From NCBI RefSeq assembly GCF_015689175.1, contig NZ_CP065047.1:2852001-2916000 (forward strand): a stretch of DNA of 64,000 nucleotides, read 5' to 3'. Origin of the DNA: Mycobacterium kubicae (GTDB lineage: Bacteria; Actinomycetota; Actinomycetes; Mycobacteriales; Mycobacteriaceae). The number at the start of each line of letters is the position of its first letter. Position 1 is the stretch's first letter. The notes under the pieces are model-generated. The model was not told the DNA's origin. It saw only the letters and a program-made list of their open reading frames with translations, and did not search any database. Made by a program: the position numbers and the translations under genes. Positions 19,205 to 27,575 of the stretch are shown here, in pieces.

Positions 19205-20080
19205 GTGAGCGAAGACGATCCAGAAGCCGTCGGCGACGAAACCCAAGCCGCGCCAACGCAGCACGCCGAGCCGGTAACCAGTGGGCGCCAAGCCGCTCAG
19301 CGGGGCCGTCATGAGTTGCCGGCAGATCGTCCGCGCCCGGAGATCGGGCCGCTGCGGCGCACCGGCTTGTCTGCGCTGCGCAGGGGCGGCCGGTCCCGCT
19401 GGGTCTTCGGCGCGCTGGCCGTCGTGCTCTGCCTGCTGCTCGGCGTCGCGATCGTCACCCAGGCCCGTCAAACCGAGTCCGGCGATTCGCTGGAAACCGC
19501 CCGTCCCGCAGACCTGTTGGTGCTGCTGGACTCGCTGCGACAACGCGAAGCCGCACTGAACACCGAGGTGGCCGACCTGCAGAACACACTCAACGCGTTG
19601 CAGGCATCGGGCAACAACGACCAGGCGGCCATCGAGAGCGCGCAAGCCCGATTGGCCGCGCTGTCCATCCTGGTCGGCACCGTTGGCGCCACCGGCCCCG
19701 GCGTCACGGTCAAGATCGACGACCCCGGACCGGGGGTGGCGCCGGAAACCATGCTCGACGTGCTCAACGAACTGCGGGCCGCCGGCGCCGAAGCCATCGA
19801 GATCACCGACGGGCGGCAATCCGTGCGCGTCGGCGTGGACACCTGGATCGTCGGCGCCCCGGGCTCGCTGAGCGTCGACTCCAAGACTTTGTCGCCGCCG
19901 TATACCGTTGTGGCGATTGGCGATCCGCCCACGCTTGCGGCGGCGATGAACATCCCCGGTGGCGCCGAGGACAGTGTCAAACGCGTCGGCGGCCGGATAA
20001 CCGTGCAGCAGGCCGACCGAGTGGACGTCACCACCTTGCGGCAACCAAAACCGCACCAATACGCTCAGCCCGTCAAGTGA
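19205..20080 (+). CDS. DUF881 membrane-anchored protein (Rv1825-like)
   Basis: A 291-residue paralogue of the protein two genes upstream. It has a long cytoplasmic N-terminus with charged residues, one membrane helix at about 64-82 ([19 protein letters not shown]), and a coiled segment ([19 protein letters not shown], then [12 protein letters not shown]). The DUF881 domain follows, with [14 protein letters not shown] and [14 protein letters not shown]. The start is GTG 19205. It is 38 bases before the gcvH start. It probably faces the periplasm and works with the DUF1290 protein. Its precise role is not known to me. Confidence 0.88.
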   Translation: MSEDDPEAVGDETQAAPTQHAEPVTSGRQAAQRGRHELPADRPRPEIGPLRRTGLSALRRGGRSRWVFGALAVVLCLLLGVAIVTQARQTESGDSLETARPADLLVLLDSLRQREAALNTEVADLQNTLNALQASGNNDQAAIESAQARLAALSILVGTVGATGPGVTVKIDDPGPGVAPETMLDVLNELRAAGAEAIEITDGRQSVRVGVDTWIVGAPGSLSVDSKTLSPPYTVVAIGDPPTLAAAMNIPGGAEDSVKRVGGRITVQQADRVDVTTLRQPKPHQYAQPVK

Positions 20081-20118
20081 ACCAACCGCCGGCGCGACCA
20101 GACCAGAACAGGACCACC

Positions 20119-20523
20119 GTGAGCGATATCCCGCCCGATCTGCACTACACCGCCGAACACGAGTGGGTTCGTCGCAGCGGGGACGACACCGTCCGGGTGG
20201 GCATCACCGACTTCGCGCAGTCGGCCCTGGGTGACGTCGTGTTCGTGCAGTTGCCCGACGTGGGGGCCGCGGTCACTTCGGGCGAATCCTTCGGCGAGGT
20301 CGAGTCGACGAAGTCGGTGTCGGATCTCTACGCGCCGGTGTCGGGCACGGTGTCAGCGGTCAACGGCGACCTGGACGGCAGCCCGGACCTGCTGAACTCC
20401 GATCCCTACGGGGCGGGCTGGCTGGTGGAGATTCAGGTCGAAAGCGACGATGTCGCCGCCCTGGACGCGGCGATCGACGAGCTGCTGGACGCCGAGTCGT
20501 ACCGCGAGACCCTGGCTGAGTGA
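20119..20523 (+). CDS. gcvH: Glycine cleavage system H protein
   Basis: A 134-residue lipoyl carrier that shuttles the aminomethyl group between the P, T and L proteins. The lipoylation site is Lys65 in [15 protein letters not shown]. The frame is open from 20077, but GTG 20119 has AGGA 5 bases upstream and gives the standard N-terminus ([15 protein letters not shown]). gcvB, the P protein, lies 3.4 kb downstream with its own riboswitch. gcvT is not in this window. It is the last gene of the pgsA2-DUF881-DUF1290-DUF881 run. Confidence 0.96.
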   Translation: MSDIPPDLHYTAEHEWVRRSGDDTVRVGITDFAQSALGDVVFVQLPDVGAAVTSGESFGEVESTKSVSDLYAPVSGTVSAVNGDLDGSPDLLNSDPYGAGWLVEIQVESDDVAALDAAIDELLDAESYRETLAE

Positions 20524-20691
20524 CGGTTGCTAAGGTCGCCGAATGCGTCGCGAGTCGACGATGCGGACCGCGCACAGGTCCTCAGGGGGCCGCACAGGGA
20601 CTTAGAAAAGCCGGGGTATCGGGCTTACGATCCTGCAGTGGTAGGCGCATTCTCGACCCGTGCGAGGTACGGTCGGACTTAACTGTTCCGA

Positions 20692-20729
20692 AGTAGTAAG
20701 AAGCAGTAAAGGCAGTACAGGCGGTAAAT
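20692..20729. repeat. Four imperfect 9-10 bp direct repeats in the garA leader
   Basis: Units AGTAGTAAGA (20692), AGCAGTAAAG (20702), GGCAGTACAG (20711) and GGCGGTAAAT (20720) share a GNNGTANA core. They lie 65-100 bases before garA. They could be an operator or structured leader. The rest of the 270-base gcvH-garA gap shows no gene. Confidence 0.5.
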
Positions 20730-20793
20730 CCGAGTGACAAGCCGGCCGAGCGGCCGGTTAGACAACGCCACAGCGGCCAGTGAGGAGCAGCGG

Positions 20794-21267
20794 GTGACGG
20801 ACATGGATAACGACCAGACTTCTGACGAAGTCACCGTGGAAACGACCTCGGTCTTCCGCGCCGACTTCCTCAATGAGCTGGACGCACCCGCGCAAGCGGG
20901 CACCGAGAGCTCGGTATCGGGAGTCGAAGGGCTTCCGGCGGGCTCGGCGTTGCTGGTCGTCAAACGCGGACCCAATGCGGGGTCTCGGTTCCTGCTCGAT
21001 CAAGCCATCACCTCGGCCGGCCGCCATCCCGACAGCGACATCTTCCTCGACGACGTCACCGTGAGCCGGCGGCACGCCGAATTCCGGTTGGAAGGCAACG
21101 AGTTCAACGTGGTCGACGTCGGCAGCCTCAACGGCACCTACGTCAACCGCGAGCCGGTGGACTCGGCCGTGCTGGCCAACGGTGACGAGGTCCAGATCGG
21201 CAAGTTCCGCCTGGTGTTCCTGACTGGCCCCAAGCAGGGTGACGATGACGGGGGATCCGCAGGCTAG
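20794..21267 (+). CDS. garA: FHA-domain metabolic regulator GarA
   Basis: A 157-residue protein. The N-terminal tail carries the kinase target ETTSVF, with Thr17 and Thr18 equivalent to Thr21/Thr22 of M. tuberculosis GarA, phosphorylated by PknG and PknB. The FHA domain spans about residues 50-140 ([12 protein letters not shown], then SRRHAEF, then GSLNGTYVN). Unphosphorylated GarA inhibits 2-oxoglutarate dehydrogenase and NAD-glutamate dehydrogenase and activates glutamate synthase. GTG 20794 was chosen because GAGGAG lies 6 bases upstream; the open frame extends to 20734. Its stop overlaps the next gene start by one base. Confidence 0.96.
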   Translation: MTDMDNDQTSDEVTVETTSVFRADFLNELDAPAQAGTESSVSGVEGLPAGSALLVVKRGPNAGSRFLLDQAITSAGRHPDSDIFLDDVTVSRRHAEFRLEGNEFNVVDVGSLNGTYVNREPVDSAVLANGDEVQIGKFRLVFLTGPKQGDDDGGSAG

Positions 21268-22013
21268 TGAGCGCACCCGATAGCCCCGGACTGACCGGGA
21301 TGTCGATCGGGGCGGTCCTGGACCTGCTGCGACGCGATTTTCCCGACGTCACGATCTCCAAGATTCGTTTCTTGGAGGCCGAGGGGCTGGTCACGCCGCA
21401 GCGCGCGGCATCGGGTTACCGGCGCTTCACCGCATACGACTGCGCACGACTGCGTTTCATCCTCACCGCCCAGCGCGACCACTACCTGCCGCTGAAGGTG
21501 ATCCGGGCACAACTGGACGCCCAGCCCGACGGGGAGCTACCGCCCGTCGGAACCCCTTACGGGGTACCGCGATTGGTGTCGGTGTCGAATGACGGCGCGG
21601 CGCCCGAGGTGGCGTCGGACGCGGCGACGGTGTCGCCCACCAACATCCGGCTCAGCCGCGAAGACCTGCTGCAGCGAGCGGGCGTCGACGAAGACCTGCT
21701 GACCGCCCTGCTCAAGGCCGGGGTCATCACCACCGGACCGGGTGGATTCTTCGACGAACATGCCGTGGTGATCCTGCAGTGCGCGCGGGCACTGGCCGAA
21801 TACGGGGTGGAACCACGCCATCTGCGTGCCTTCCGGTCGGCGGCCGACCGACAGTCCGACCTCATCGCCCAGATCGCCGGCCCAATGGTCAAGGCCGACA
21901 AGGCGGGCGCGCGGGACCGCGCCGACGACCTGGCACGCGAGGTCGCCGCGCTGGCGATTACTTTGCACACCTCATTGATCAAGTCGGCCGTTCGCGACCT
22001 TCTGCACCGCTGA
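21267..22013 (+). CDS. MerR-family transcriptional regulator (Rv1828-like)
   Basis: A 248-residue regulator. The winged helix-turn-helix is at residues ~12-80: [41 protein letters not shown] and YDCARLRFI. The C-terminal ~120 residues form a separate helical domain that may bind an effector or dimerise. It matches Rv1828, whose ligand is unknown to me. The GTG start overlaps the garA TAG by one base, so the two genes are co-translated. Confidence 0.92.
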   Translation: MSAPDSPGLTGMSIGAVLDLLRRDFPDVTISKIRFLEAEGLVTPQRAASGYRRFTAYDCARLRFILTAQRDHYLPLKVIRAQLDAQPDGELPPVGTPYGVPRLVSVSNDGAAPEVASDAATVSPTNIRLSREDLLQRAGVDEDLLTALLKAGVITTGPGGFFDEHAVVILQCARALAEYGVEPRHLRAFRSAADRQSDLIAQIAGPMVKADKAGARDRADDLAREVAALAITLHTSLIKSAVRDLLHR

Positions 22014-22027
22014 GGACTAGACTTTCG

Positions 22028-22033
22028 TTGACA
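22028..22033 (+). promoter_or_regulatory. Possible -35 box before the BFN gene
   Basis: A consensus TTGACA lies about 100 bases before the start at 22132. No good TANNNT box is at the standard 16-19 base spacing, so only the -35 is noted. Confidence 0.25.
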
Positions 22034-22131
22034 GCTTGGTGTTGGGCGGCAAGACCCTAGACATGGTGTTCACCGCGTCGTCACGCTGAGTGTTAAGTCG
22101 ACAGGGCGGCATATGCGGAGGGCAGACACAA

Positions 22132-22626
22132 ATGGGTGAAGTTCGTGTTGTCGGCATTCGCGTCGAGCAACCGCAAAACCAGCCGGTGCTGCTACTGCGC
22201 GAGGCCAACGGTGATCGGTATCTGCCCATCTGGATCGGTCAGTCCGAGGCAGCGGCCATCGCTCTCGAGCAGCAGGGCGTCGAGCCGCCGCGGCCGCTGA
22301 CTCATGACCTCATCAAGGATGTCATTGCTGCCCTTGGGCATTCGCTCAAGGAGGTGCGCATCGTCGACCTGCAGGAAGGCACCTTTTACGCCGACCTGAT
22401 CTTCGACCGCGACATCAAGGTGTCAGCCCGGCCGTCGGACTCCGTGGCGATCGCGTTGCGGGTCGGTGTCCCGATCTACGTCGAGGAGGCGGTGCTGGCC
22501 CAGGCCGGCCTGCTGATCCCCGACGAGGGTGACGAAGAGGCCAGCAGCGCGGTGCGCGAGGACGAGGTCGAAAAGTTCAAGGAGTTCTTGGACAGCGTGT
22601 CACCCGACGACTTCAAGGCCACCTAG
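22132..22626 (+). CDS. Bifunctional nuclease-domain (BFN/DUF151) protein (Rv1829-like)
   Basis: A 164-residue protein almost entirely made of the BFN domain: VLLLREANGDRYLPIWIGQSE, AIALEQQG and SARPSDSVAIALR. Family members have been reported as nucleases or RNA-binding proteins. The function in mycobacteria is not established. ATG 22132 was chosen because GGAGGG lies 9 bases upstream. It sits between two MerR regulators, an arrangement conserved in mycobacteria. Confidence 0.9.
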   Translation: MGEVRVVGIRVEQPQNQPVLLLREANGDRYLPIWIGQSEAAAIALEQQGVEPPRPLTHDLIKDVIAALGHSLKEVRIVDLQEGTFYADLIFDRDIKVSARPSDSVAIALRVGVPIYVEEAVLAQAGLLIPDEGDEEASSAVREDEVEKFKEFLDSVSPDDFKAT

Positions 22627-22789
22627 CACCCGCCGGCCGGTGAGCGACGGCAAACATCACGGATGCGTCTCATATCACACACGTGCAATGTCGACACGCC
22701 TGGCGGATATCAACCACGAATCGCGGCTGCGGCCATACTTTGAAGACGAGTTGATGATCAACGGGGAGCATGGCAGCTGTCGAACGGCG

Positions 22790-22795
22790 TATGCT
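22790..22795 (+). promoter_or_regulatory. Candidate -10 box for the Rv1830-type MerR gene
   Basis: TATGCT fits TANNNT and predicts a start near 22802, 18 bases before GTG 22820. The rest of the 193-base gap from 22627 shows nothing else I can name. Confidence 0.4.
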
Positions 22796-22819
22796 CTCTA
22801 GCACTCGGGCCTAAGAGAT

Positions 22820-23500
22820 GTGGCTGTGAAGCAGCCTTGTGACGCAGCTATAACCGAGCGCGATCGGCGAGAGGAAAGCACCGTGAGCGAGCAGCCACGT
22901 CAAGAACAGCTCGAGCTTGCCGACCCGGCCGTCACCACGGATACCGTCGTCTCCAGCGAACCCGTGCAGCCCGGCCTGTTCCCCGACGACTCCGTTCCTG
23001 ACGAACTGGTCGGCTACCGCGGACCCAGTGCCTGCCAGATCGCCGGAATCACCTACCGCCAGCTCGACTACTGGGCCCGCACCTCGTTGGTGGTCCCGTC
23101 CATCCGCAGCGCGGCCGGATCCGGAAGCCAGCGCCTCTACTCGTTCAAAGACATCCTGGTCCTCAAGATCGTCAAGCGGTTGCTGGACACCGGGATCTCC
23201 CTGCACAACATCCGCGTCGCCGTCGATCACCTGCGCCAGCGCGGCGTGCAGGACCTCGCCAACATCACCTTGTTCTCCGACGGCACCTCGGTGTACGAGT
23301 GCACGTCGGCCGAAGAGGTCGTCGACCTGCTCCAGGGCGGCCAAGGCGTGTTCGGCATCGCGGTGTCGGGCGCCATGCGTGAGCTGACCGGCGTCATCGC
23401 CGACTTCCCCGGGGAGCGCGCCGACGGCGGCGAGTCGATCGCCGCGCCCGAAGACGAGCTGGCCTCCCGCCGTAAGCACCGCGACCGCAAGATCGGCTGA
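22820..23500 (+). CDS. MerR-family regulator, ResR/McdR type (Rv1830)
   Basis: A 226-residue regulator. The N-terminal ~55 residues are acidic and poorly conserved. The winged helix-turn-helix lies at about 67-135 ([19 protein letters not shown], then [20 protein letters not shown]). In M. tuberculosis, Rv1830 (named resR, also mcdR) controls growth and division and is under positive selection in patients. GTG 22820 gives the N-terminus MAVKQP known from other mycobacteria. GTG 22883 has a better ribosome site (GAGAGGA, 7 bases away) and may be the real or a second start. Confidence 0.92.
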   Translation: MAVKQPCDAAITERDRREESTVSEQPRQEQLELADPAVTTDTVVSSEPVQPGLFPDDSVPDELVGYRGPSACQIAGITYRQLDYWARTSLVVPSIRSAAGSGSQRLYSFKDILVLKIVKRLLDTGISLHNIRVAVDHLRQRGVQDLANITLFSDGTSVYECTSAEEVVDLLQGGQGVFGIAVSGAMRELTGVIADFPGERADGGESIAAPEDELASRRKHRDRKIG

Positions 23501-23520
23501 TCTCGCCGACGCCCTGTCGG

Positions 23521-23582
23521 CGCGAAGGTGCGCAGTTGTACGCCTTGGGCGGCGTGTCGCCGTACCAACACGCACGCTCGCG
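23521..23582. repeat. Dispersed palindromic intergenic element, copy 2
   Basis: It shares the layout of the element at 14848-14909: a left arm with GGTGCGCAGTTGTACG, a centre with GGCGTGTCG, and a right arm ACACGCACGCTCGCG. The left outer arm (CGCGAAGGTGCG) has changes against the right. It lies 20 bases after the MerR stop and before the riboswitch promoter. Confidence 0.7.
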
Positions 23583-23604
23583 GGGCGAGCTGAACGCTGG
23601 CGGG

Positions 23605-23610
23605 TAAACT
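23605..23610 (+). promoter_or_regulatory. -10 box for the glycine riboswitch-gcvB transcript
   Basis: TAAACT fits TANNNT, with a preceding GGG. It predicts a start near 23617, about a dozen bases before the first aptamer. Confidence 0.45.
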
Positions 23611-23628
23611 GGGTGACGCATCGCTCTC

Positions 23629-23858
23629 GCGCGGGAGAGTTCTGTGGCCGCCAGCTACAGACGCCGAAGGAGCAATACCTCTCCGTCAACCTCTCAGGCA
23701 CCCTGGACCGCCCGAGATAACGATGCCTCTGGAAAGCGGTGCCGACCTAGCCGGTCGCACCCGCCGATGGGGAAAGGCGCCATACGCACCGGCGCCGAAT
23801 CTCTCAGGCGCCCGGGATCGGGTGAAGACAGAGGGGGAGGGCTAATAGTCCTTTCCCT
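23629..23858 (+). promoter_or_regulatory. Tandem glycine riboswitch controlling gcvB
   Basis: Two glycine aptamers are arranged in tandem. Aptamer 1 (about 23630-23715) has GCGGGAGAGTT, GCCGAAGGAGCAA and CTCTCAGGCACC with GGACCG. Aptamer 2 (about 23722-23837) has CCTCTGGAAAGC, CCGATGGGGAAAGGCGCC, CTCTCAGGCGCC and GAAGACAGAGG. These blocks match the known glycine riboswitch consensus. A 9-bp hairpin follows (AGGGGGAGG 23832-23840 with CCTTTCCCT 23850-23858, two G-U pairs). Its 5' strand overlaps the closing stem of aptamer 2, and it ends 5 bases before the AGGAG of gcvB, so it may be the expression platform. In most bacteria, glycine binding turns gcv expression on. Confidence 0.92.
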
Positions 23859-23874
23859 GTGTCAGGAGTTCGCT

Positions 23875-26691
23875 TTGTCTACGTTCGCAGACCGACACAT
23901 CGGCCCCGACAGTGCTGCTGTGGCAACCATGCTCGCCGTCATCGGTGTCGACTCGCTCGACGCTCTGGCGGCCAAGGCGGTACCCGCCGGCATTCTCGAC
24001 AAGCTCACCGACACCGGCGCCGCGCCGGGTCTGGACCGGCTGCCCCCGGCGGTCAGCGAGGCTGAGGCGCTCGCCGAGTTGCGGGCGCTCGCCGACAGCA
24101 ACACCGTCTCCGTCTCGATGATCGGCCAGGGCTACTACGACACGCTCACGCCCCCGGTGCTGCTGCGCAACATCATGGAAAACCCCGCCTGGTACACCGC
24201 CTACACGCCGTACCAGCCCGAGATCAGCCAAGGCCGGCTCGAAGCGCTGCTGAACTTCCAGACCATGGTCACCGACCTGACCGGCCTCGAGATCGCCAAC
24301 GCCTCCATGCTCGACGAAGGCACGGCCGCCGCCGAAGCCGTGACTTTGATGCACCGCGCCGTGCGCGGGCCGGCCCACCGGCTGGCCGTCGACGTCGACG
24401 TGTTCGCCCAGACCGCGGCGGTGCTCACCACCCGCGCCGAGCCACTGGGCATCGAGATCGTCACCGCCGACCTCCGGGACGGCCTGCCCGACGGGGACTT
24501 CTTCGGCGTCATCGCGCAGCTGCCAGGCGCCAGCGGCCGCATCACCGACTGGGCCGCGCTGGTCGAACAGGCGCATGAGCGCGGCGCGCTGGTCGCCATC
24601 GGCGCCGACCTGCTGGCGCTCACCCTGATCACACCGCCCGGCGAGATCGGCGCCGACGTCGCATTCGGCTCGACCCAACGCTTCGGTGTCCCAATGGGAT
24701 TCGGTGGACCACACGCGGGTTACCTGACGGTGCACACCAAACACGCGCGTCAACTGCCCGGACGCCTGGTCGGTGTGTCCCTGGACGCCGACGGCTCGCC
24801 GGCCTACCGGCTGGCCTTGCAGACCCGCGAGCAGCACATCCGCCGGGACAAGGCGACCAGCAACATCTGCACTGCCCAGGTGCTGTTGGCGGTGATGGCC
24901 GCCATGTACGCCAGCTATCACGGCGCGCAAGGCCTGACCGAGATCGCGCGCCGGGTCCATGCCCATGCCGAAACCATCGGCGGCGCGCTGGGCGATGCCC
25001 TGGTGCACGACACCTACTTCGACACGGTGCTGGCGCGGGTCCCCGGGCGCGCCGACGAGGTGGTGGCCGCGGCCAAGGCGAACAACGTCAACCTGTGGCG
25101 CGTCGACGCCGACCACGTGTCGGTGGCCTGTGACGAAGCCACCACCGATGCCCATGTCGCGATCGTGCTGGAGGCCTTCGGCGTGACCGGAACCCAACCG
25201 GCGGCCGTCGACATCGCCACCCGCGGCACACAGTTCCTGACCCATCCCGCGTTCGCCCAGTACCGCACCGAAACGTCGATGATGCGTTACCTGCGCACCC
25301 TGGCGGACAAAGATGTCGCGTTGGACCGCAGCATGATTCCGCTCGGGTCGTGCACGATGAAACTCAACGCCGCCACCGAGATGGAGCCGATCACCTGGCC
25401 CGAATTCTCCCGCCAGCATCCGTTCGCGCCGGCTTCCGACACCCCGGGCCTGCGTCGGCTCATTGCCGACCTGGAGGAGTGGCTGGTACAGATCACCGGT
25501 TACGACGCGGTGTCGCTGCAACCCAATGCGGGCTCGCAGGGCGAGTACGCCGGCTTGCTGGCCATCCACGACTACCACGCCAGCCGCGGGGAGCCGCATC
25601 GCGACATCTGCCTCATCCCGTCCAGCGCGCACGGCACCAACGCCGCGTCTGCGGCGCTGGCCGGCATGCGGGTGGTGGTCGTCGGCTGCCACGACAACGG
25701 CGACGTCGATCTGGACGATCTGCGCGCCAAGGTCAGCGAACACGCCGATCGGCTTTCGACGTTGATGATCACCTACCCGTCCACCCACGGCGTCTACGAG
25801 CACGACATCGCCGACATCTGCGCGGCCGTGCACGATGCCGGCGGTCAGGTGTACGTCGACGGCGCGAACCTCAACGCGCTGGTCGGTCTGGCCCGGCCGG
25901 GCAAGTTCGGCGGCGACGTCAGCCACCTGAACCTGCACAAGACGTTCTGCATCCCGCACGGGGGCGGGGGACCAGGTGTGGGGCCGGTGGCGGTGCGCTC
26001 ACACCTGGCGCCGTTTCTGCCGGGGCACCCGTACGCGCCCGAGCTTCCGTCGGGTCATCCGGTGTCCTCGGCGCCCTACGGGTCGGCGTCGATTCTCCCG
26101 ATCAGCTGGGCCTATATCCGGATGATGGGCGCCGACGGGCTGCGCGCGGCATCGCTGACCGCCATCACCTCGGCCAACTACATCGCCCGTCGCCTCGACG
26201 AGTACTTCCCGGTGCTCTACACCGGCGAGAACGGCATGGTCGCTCACGAGTGCATCCTGGACCTGCGCGGCATCACCAAGAAGACCGGAGTGACCGTCGA
26301 TGATGTCGCAAAGCGTTTGGCCGACTACGGTTTCCATGCGCCGACGATGAGTTTCCCGGTCGCGGGCACGCTGATGGTGGAGCCCACCGAGAGCGAAAGC
26401 CTCGCCGAGGTGGACGCGTTCTGCGAGGCCATGATCGGCATCCGCGCCGAGATCGACAAGGTCGGCAGTGGGCAGTGGCCGGTGGAGGACAACCCGCTGC
26501 GGGGTGCGCCGCACACCGCGCAGAGCCTGCTGGTGTCGGAGTGGGACCACCCGTACACGCGGGAGGAAGCCGCTTATCCGCTGGGTAGCGCCTTCCGGCC
26601 CAAGGTGTGGCCGCCGGTGCGCCGCATCGACGGCGCCTACGGCGACCGCAACCTGGTCTGCTCGTGTCCGCCGGTGGAGGCTTTCGCCTGA
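23875..26691 (+). CDS. gcvB: Glycine dehydrogenase (aminomethyl-transferring), P protein
   Basis: A 938-residue PLP enzyme that decarboxylates glycine and passes the aminomethyl group to lipoyl-GcvH. The pyridoxal lysine is Lys689 in [20 protein letters not shown]- and C-terminal halves each show the fold I aminotransferase-like layout. The frame is open back to 23644 through the riboswitch. TTG 23875 was chosen: AGGAG lies 6 bases upstream and the N-terminus STFADRHIG matches the family. It is controlled by the riboswitch upstream. It is convergent with the dehalogenase, 20 bases away. Confidence 0.96.
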   Translation: MSTFADRHIGPDSAAVATMLAVIGVDSLDALAAKAVPAGILDKLTDTGAAPGLDRLPPAVSEAEALAELRALADSNTVSVSMIGQGYYDTLTPPVLLRNIMENPAWYTAYTPYQPEISQGRLEALLNFQTMVTDLTGLEIANASMLDEGTAAAEAVTLMHRAVRGPAHRLAVDVDVFAQTAAVLTTRAEPLGIEIVTADLRDGLPDGDFFGVIAQLPGASGRITDWAALVEQAHERGALVAIGADLLALTLITPPGEIGADVAFGSTQRFGVPMGFGGPHAGYLTVHTKHARQLPGRLVGVSLDADGSPAYRLALQTREQHIRRDKATSNICTAQVLLAVMAAMYASYHGAQGLTEIARRVHAHAETIGGALGDALVHDTYFDTVLARVPGRADEVVAAAKANNVNLWRVDADHVSVACDEATTDAHVAIVLEAFGVTGTQPAAVDIATRGTQFLTHPAFAQYRTETSMMRYLRTLADKDVALDRSMIPLGSCTMKLNAATEMEPITWPEFSRQHPFAPASDTPGLRRLIADLEEWLVQITGYDAVSLQPNAGSQGEYAGLLAIHDYHASRGEPHRDICLIPSSAHGTNAASAALAGMRVVVVGCHDNGDVDLDDLRAKVSEHADRLSTLMITYPSTHGVYEHDIADICAAVHDAGGQVYVDGANLNALVGLARPGKFGGDVSHLNLHKTFCIPHGGGGPGVGPVAVRSHLAPFLPGHPYAPELPSGHPVSSAPYGSASILPISWAYIRMMGADGLRAASLTAITSANYIARRLDEYFPVLYTGENGMVAHECILDLRGITKKTGVTVDDVAKRLADYGFHAPTMSFPVAGTLMVEPTESESLAEVDAFCEAMIGIRAEIDKVGSGQWPVEDNPLRGAPHTAQSLLVSEWDHPYTREEAAYPLGSAFRPKVWPPVRRIDGAYGDRNLVCSCPPVEAFA

Positions 26692-26711
26692 GCGGCGCGG
26701 ACCGGAGTCGC

Positions 26712-27569
26712 TTAACCGAACCGGTCGATGATCGCCGCGGCGATGCGCTGCGGCGCGTCCTCCTGGATGTAGTGCTTGGCGGTGGGTAACTCCACGAGCA
26801 CGTGGTCGGGAAAGGTCGCCTGCATCCGCGGAATCGACGGCCCGGGCCGGAACGCGACGTCCTTCATGCCCCACACCAACAGGGTTGGCTTGGCGCCCAA
26901 CCTTTTTGGCACGTCGCGAGCGAGGCGCTCCAGTAGGGGGCGTGCCGCCAGGATCTCCTTGGGCATCTCGGCGACGCCCGCCCGCGCGGCGGGGTTGGGC
27001 TGTACGGCGCGGTAATGCTCCATCACGGCGTCGCTGGGTCGACGCTCGCAGCCCGCTGGGATCAACCGCTCGACGAAGAAGTTGCGGTGCAGGATCGCGT
27101 ACTGCAGCGGCGGACTGGACATCACCTTGCTGAAGATCTTCGTCGTCGCCACGTCGGCGGGCCAGAACCAGGTGTTGCCCAACACAATCCCGCGCACCCG
27201 GTCGGCGCGTTCCACGGCGACGGCCAGGCTGATCGGCCCGCCCCAGTCCTGGCCCATCGTCAGGTACCCGTCCAGACCCAGATGGTCGACGAGTTCGCCG
27301 AGCACTGCGGCGTGCTCCTGGGCGGTGTAGCCGAATCCCGGCGGCCGCTCGGAAAGACCGAAGCCGAGATAATCCGGTGCGATACAACGGAATTTGTCCC
27401 GGAGCGCCATGATGATGTCGCGATAGAGGAAACTCCACGTCGGGTTGCCGTGGCACAGTAGGAGCGGCGGACCGTTGCCCTCGTCGACGTAGTGCAGCCG
27501 CCCGCGCGAATTGTCGAACCAGCGCGACTCGAAGGGGTACAACTGGGGATCGGGAGTGAAGCCGGGCAT
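26712..27569 (-). CDS. Haloalkane dehalogenase (DmbC/Rv1833c-like)
   Basis: A 285-residue alpha/beta hydrolase. The nucleophile is Asp108 in GQDWGGP. Oxyanion-region HGNPTWSFLYR, the second halide-binding Trp (TWFW) and the base His in TAKHYIQEDAP are present. Haloalkane dehalogenases hydrolyse carbon-halogen bonds to an alcohol and a halide; the M. bovis/M. tuberculosis Rv1833c homologue was characterised as DmbC. The natural substrate in mycobacteria is unknown. It begins 6 bases after the VWA gene stop, so both are likely in one transcript. In M. tuberculosis, lipZ and Rv1835c lie between them; here they are absent. Confidence 0.9.
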   Translation of the reverse strand: MPGFTPDPQLYPFESRWFDNSRGRLHYVDEGNGPPLLLCHGNPTWSFLYRDIIMALRDKFRCIAPDYLGFGLSERPPGFGYTAQEHAAVLGELVDHLGLDGYLTMGQDWGGPISLAVAVERADRVRGIVLGNTWFWPADVATTKIFSKVMSSPPLQYAILHRNFFVERLIPAGCERRPSDAVMEHYRAVQPNPAARAGVAEMPKEILAARPLLERLARDVPKRLGAKPTLLVWGMKDVAFRPGPSIPRMQATFPDHVLVELPTAKHYIQEDAPQRIAAAIIDRFG

Positions 27570-27575
27570 CGCGTC

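Noticed and set aside
22820..22883. Choosing GTG 22883 as the sole start of the Rv1830-type gene
   Set aside because: It has the better ribosome site, but the upstream N-terminus MAVKQP is conserved in mycobacteria and a promoter sits just before 22820. Left as an alternative.
23842..25959. A 705-codon open frame opposite gcvB
   Set aside because: Antisense shadow of the glycine dehydrogenase gene; no start site or domain.
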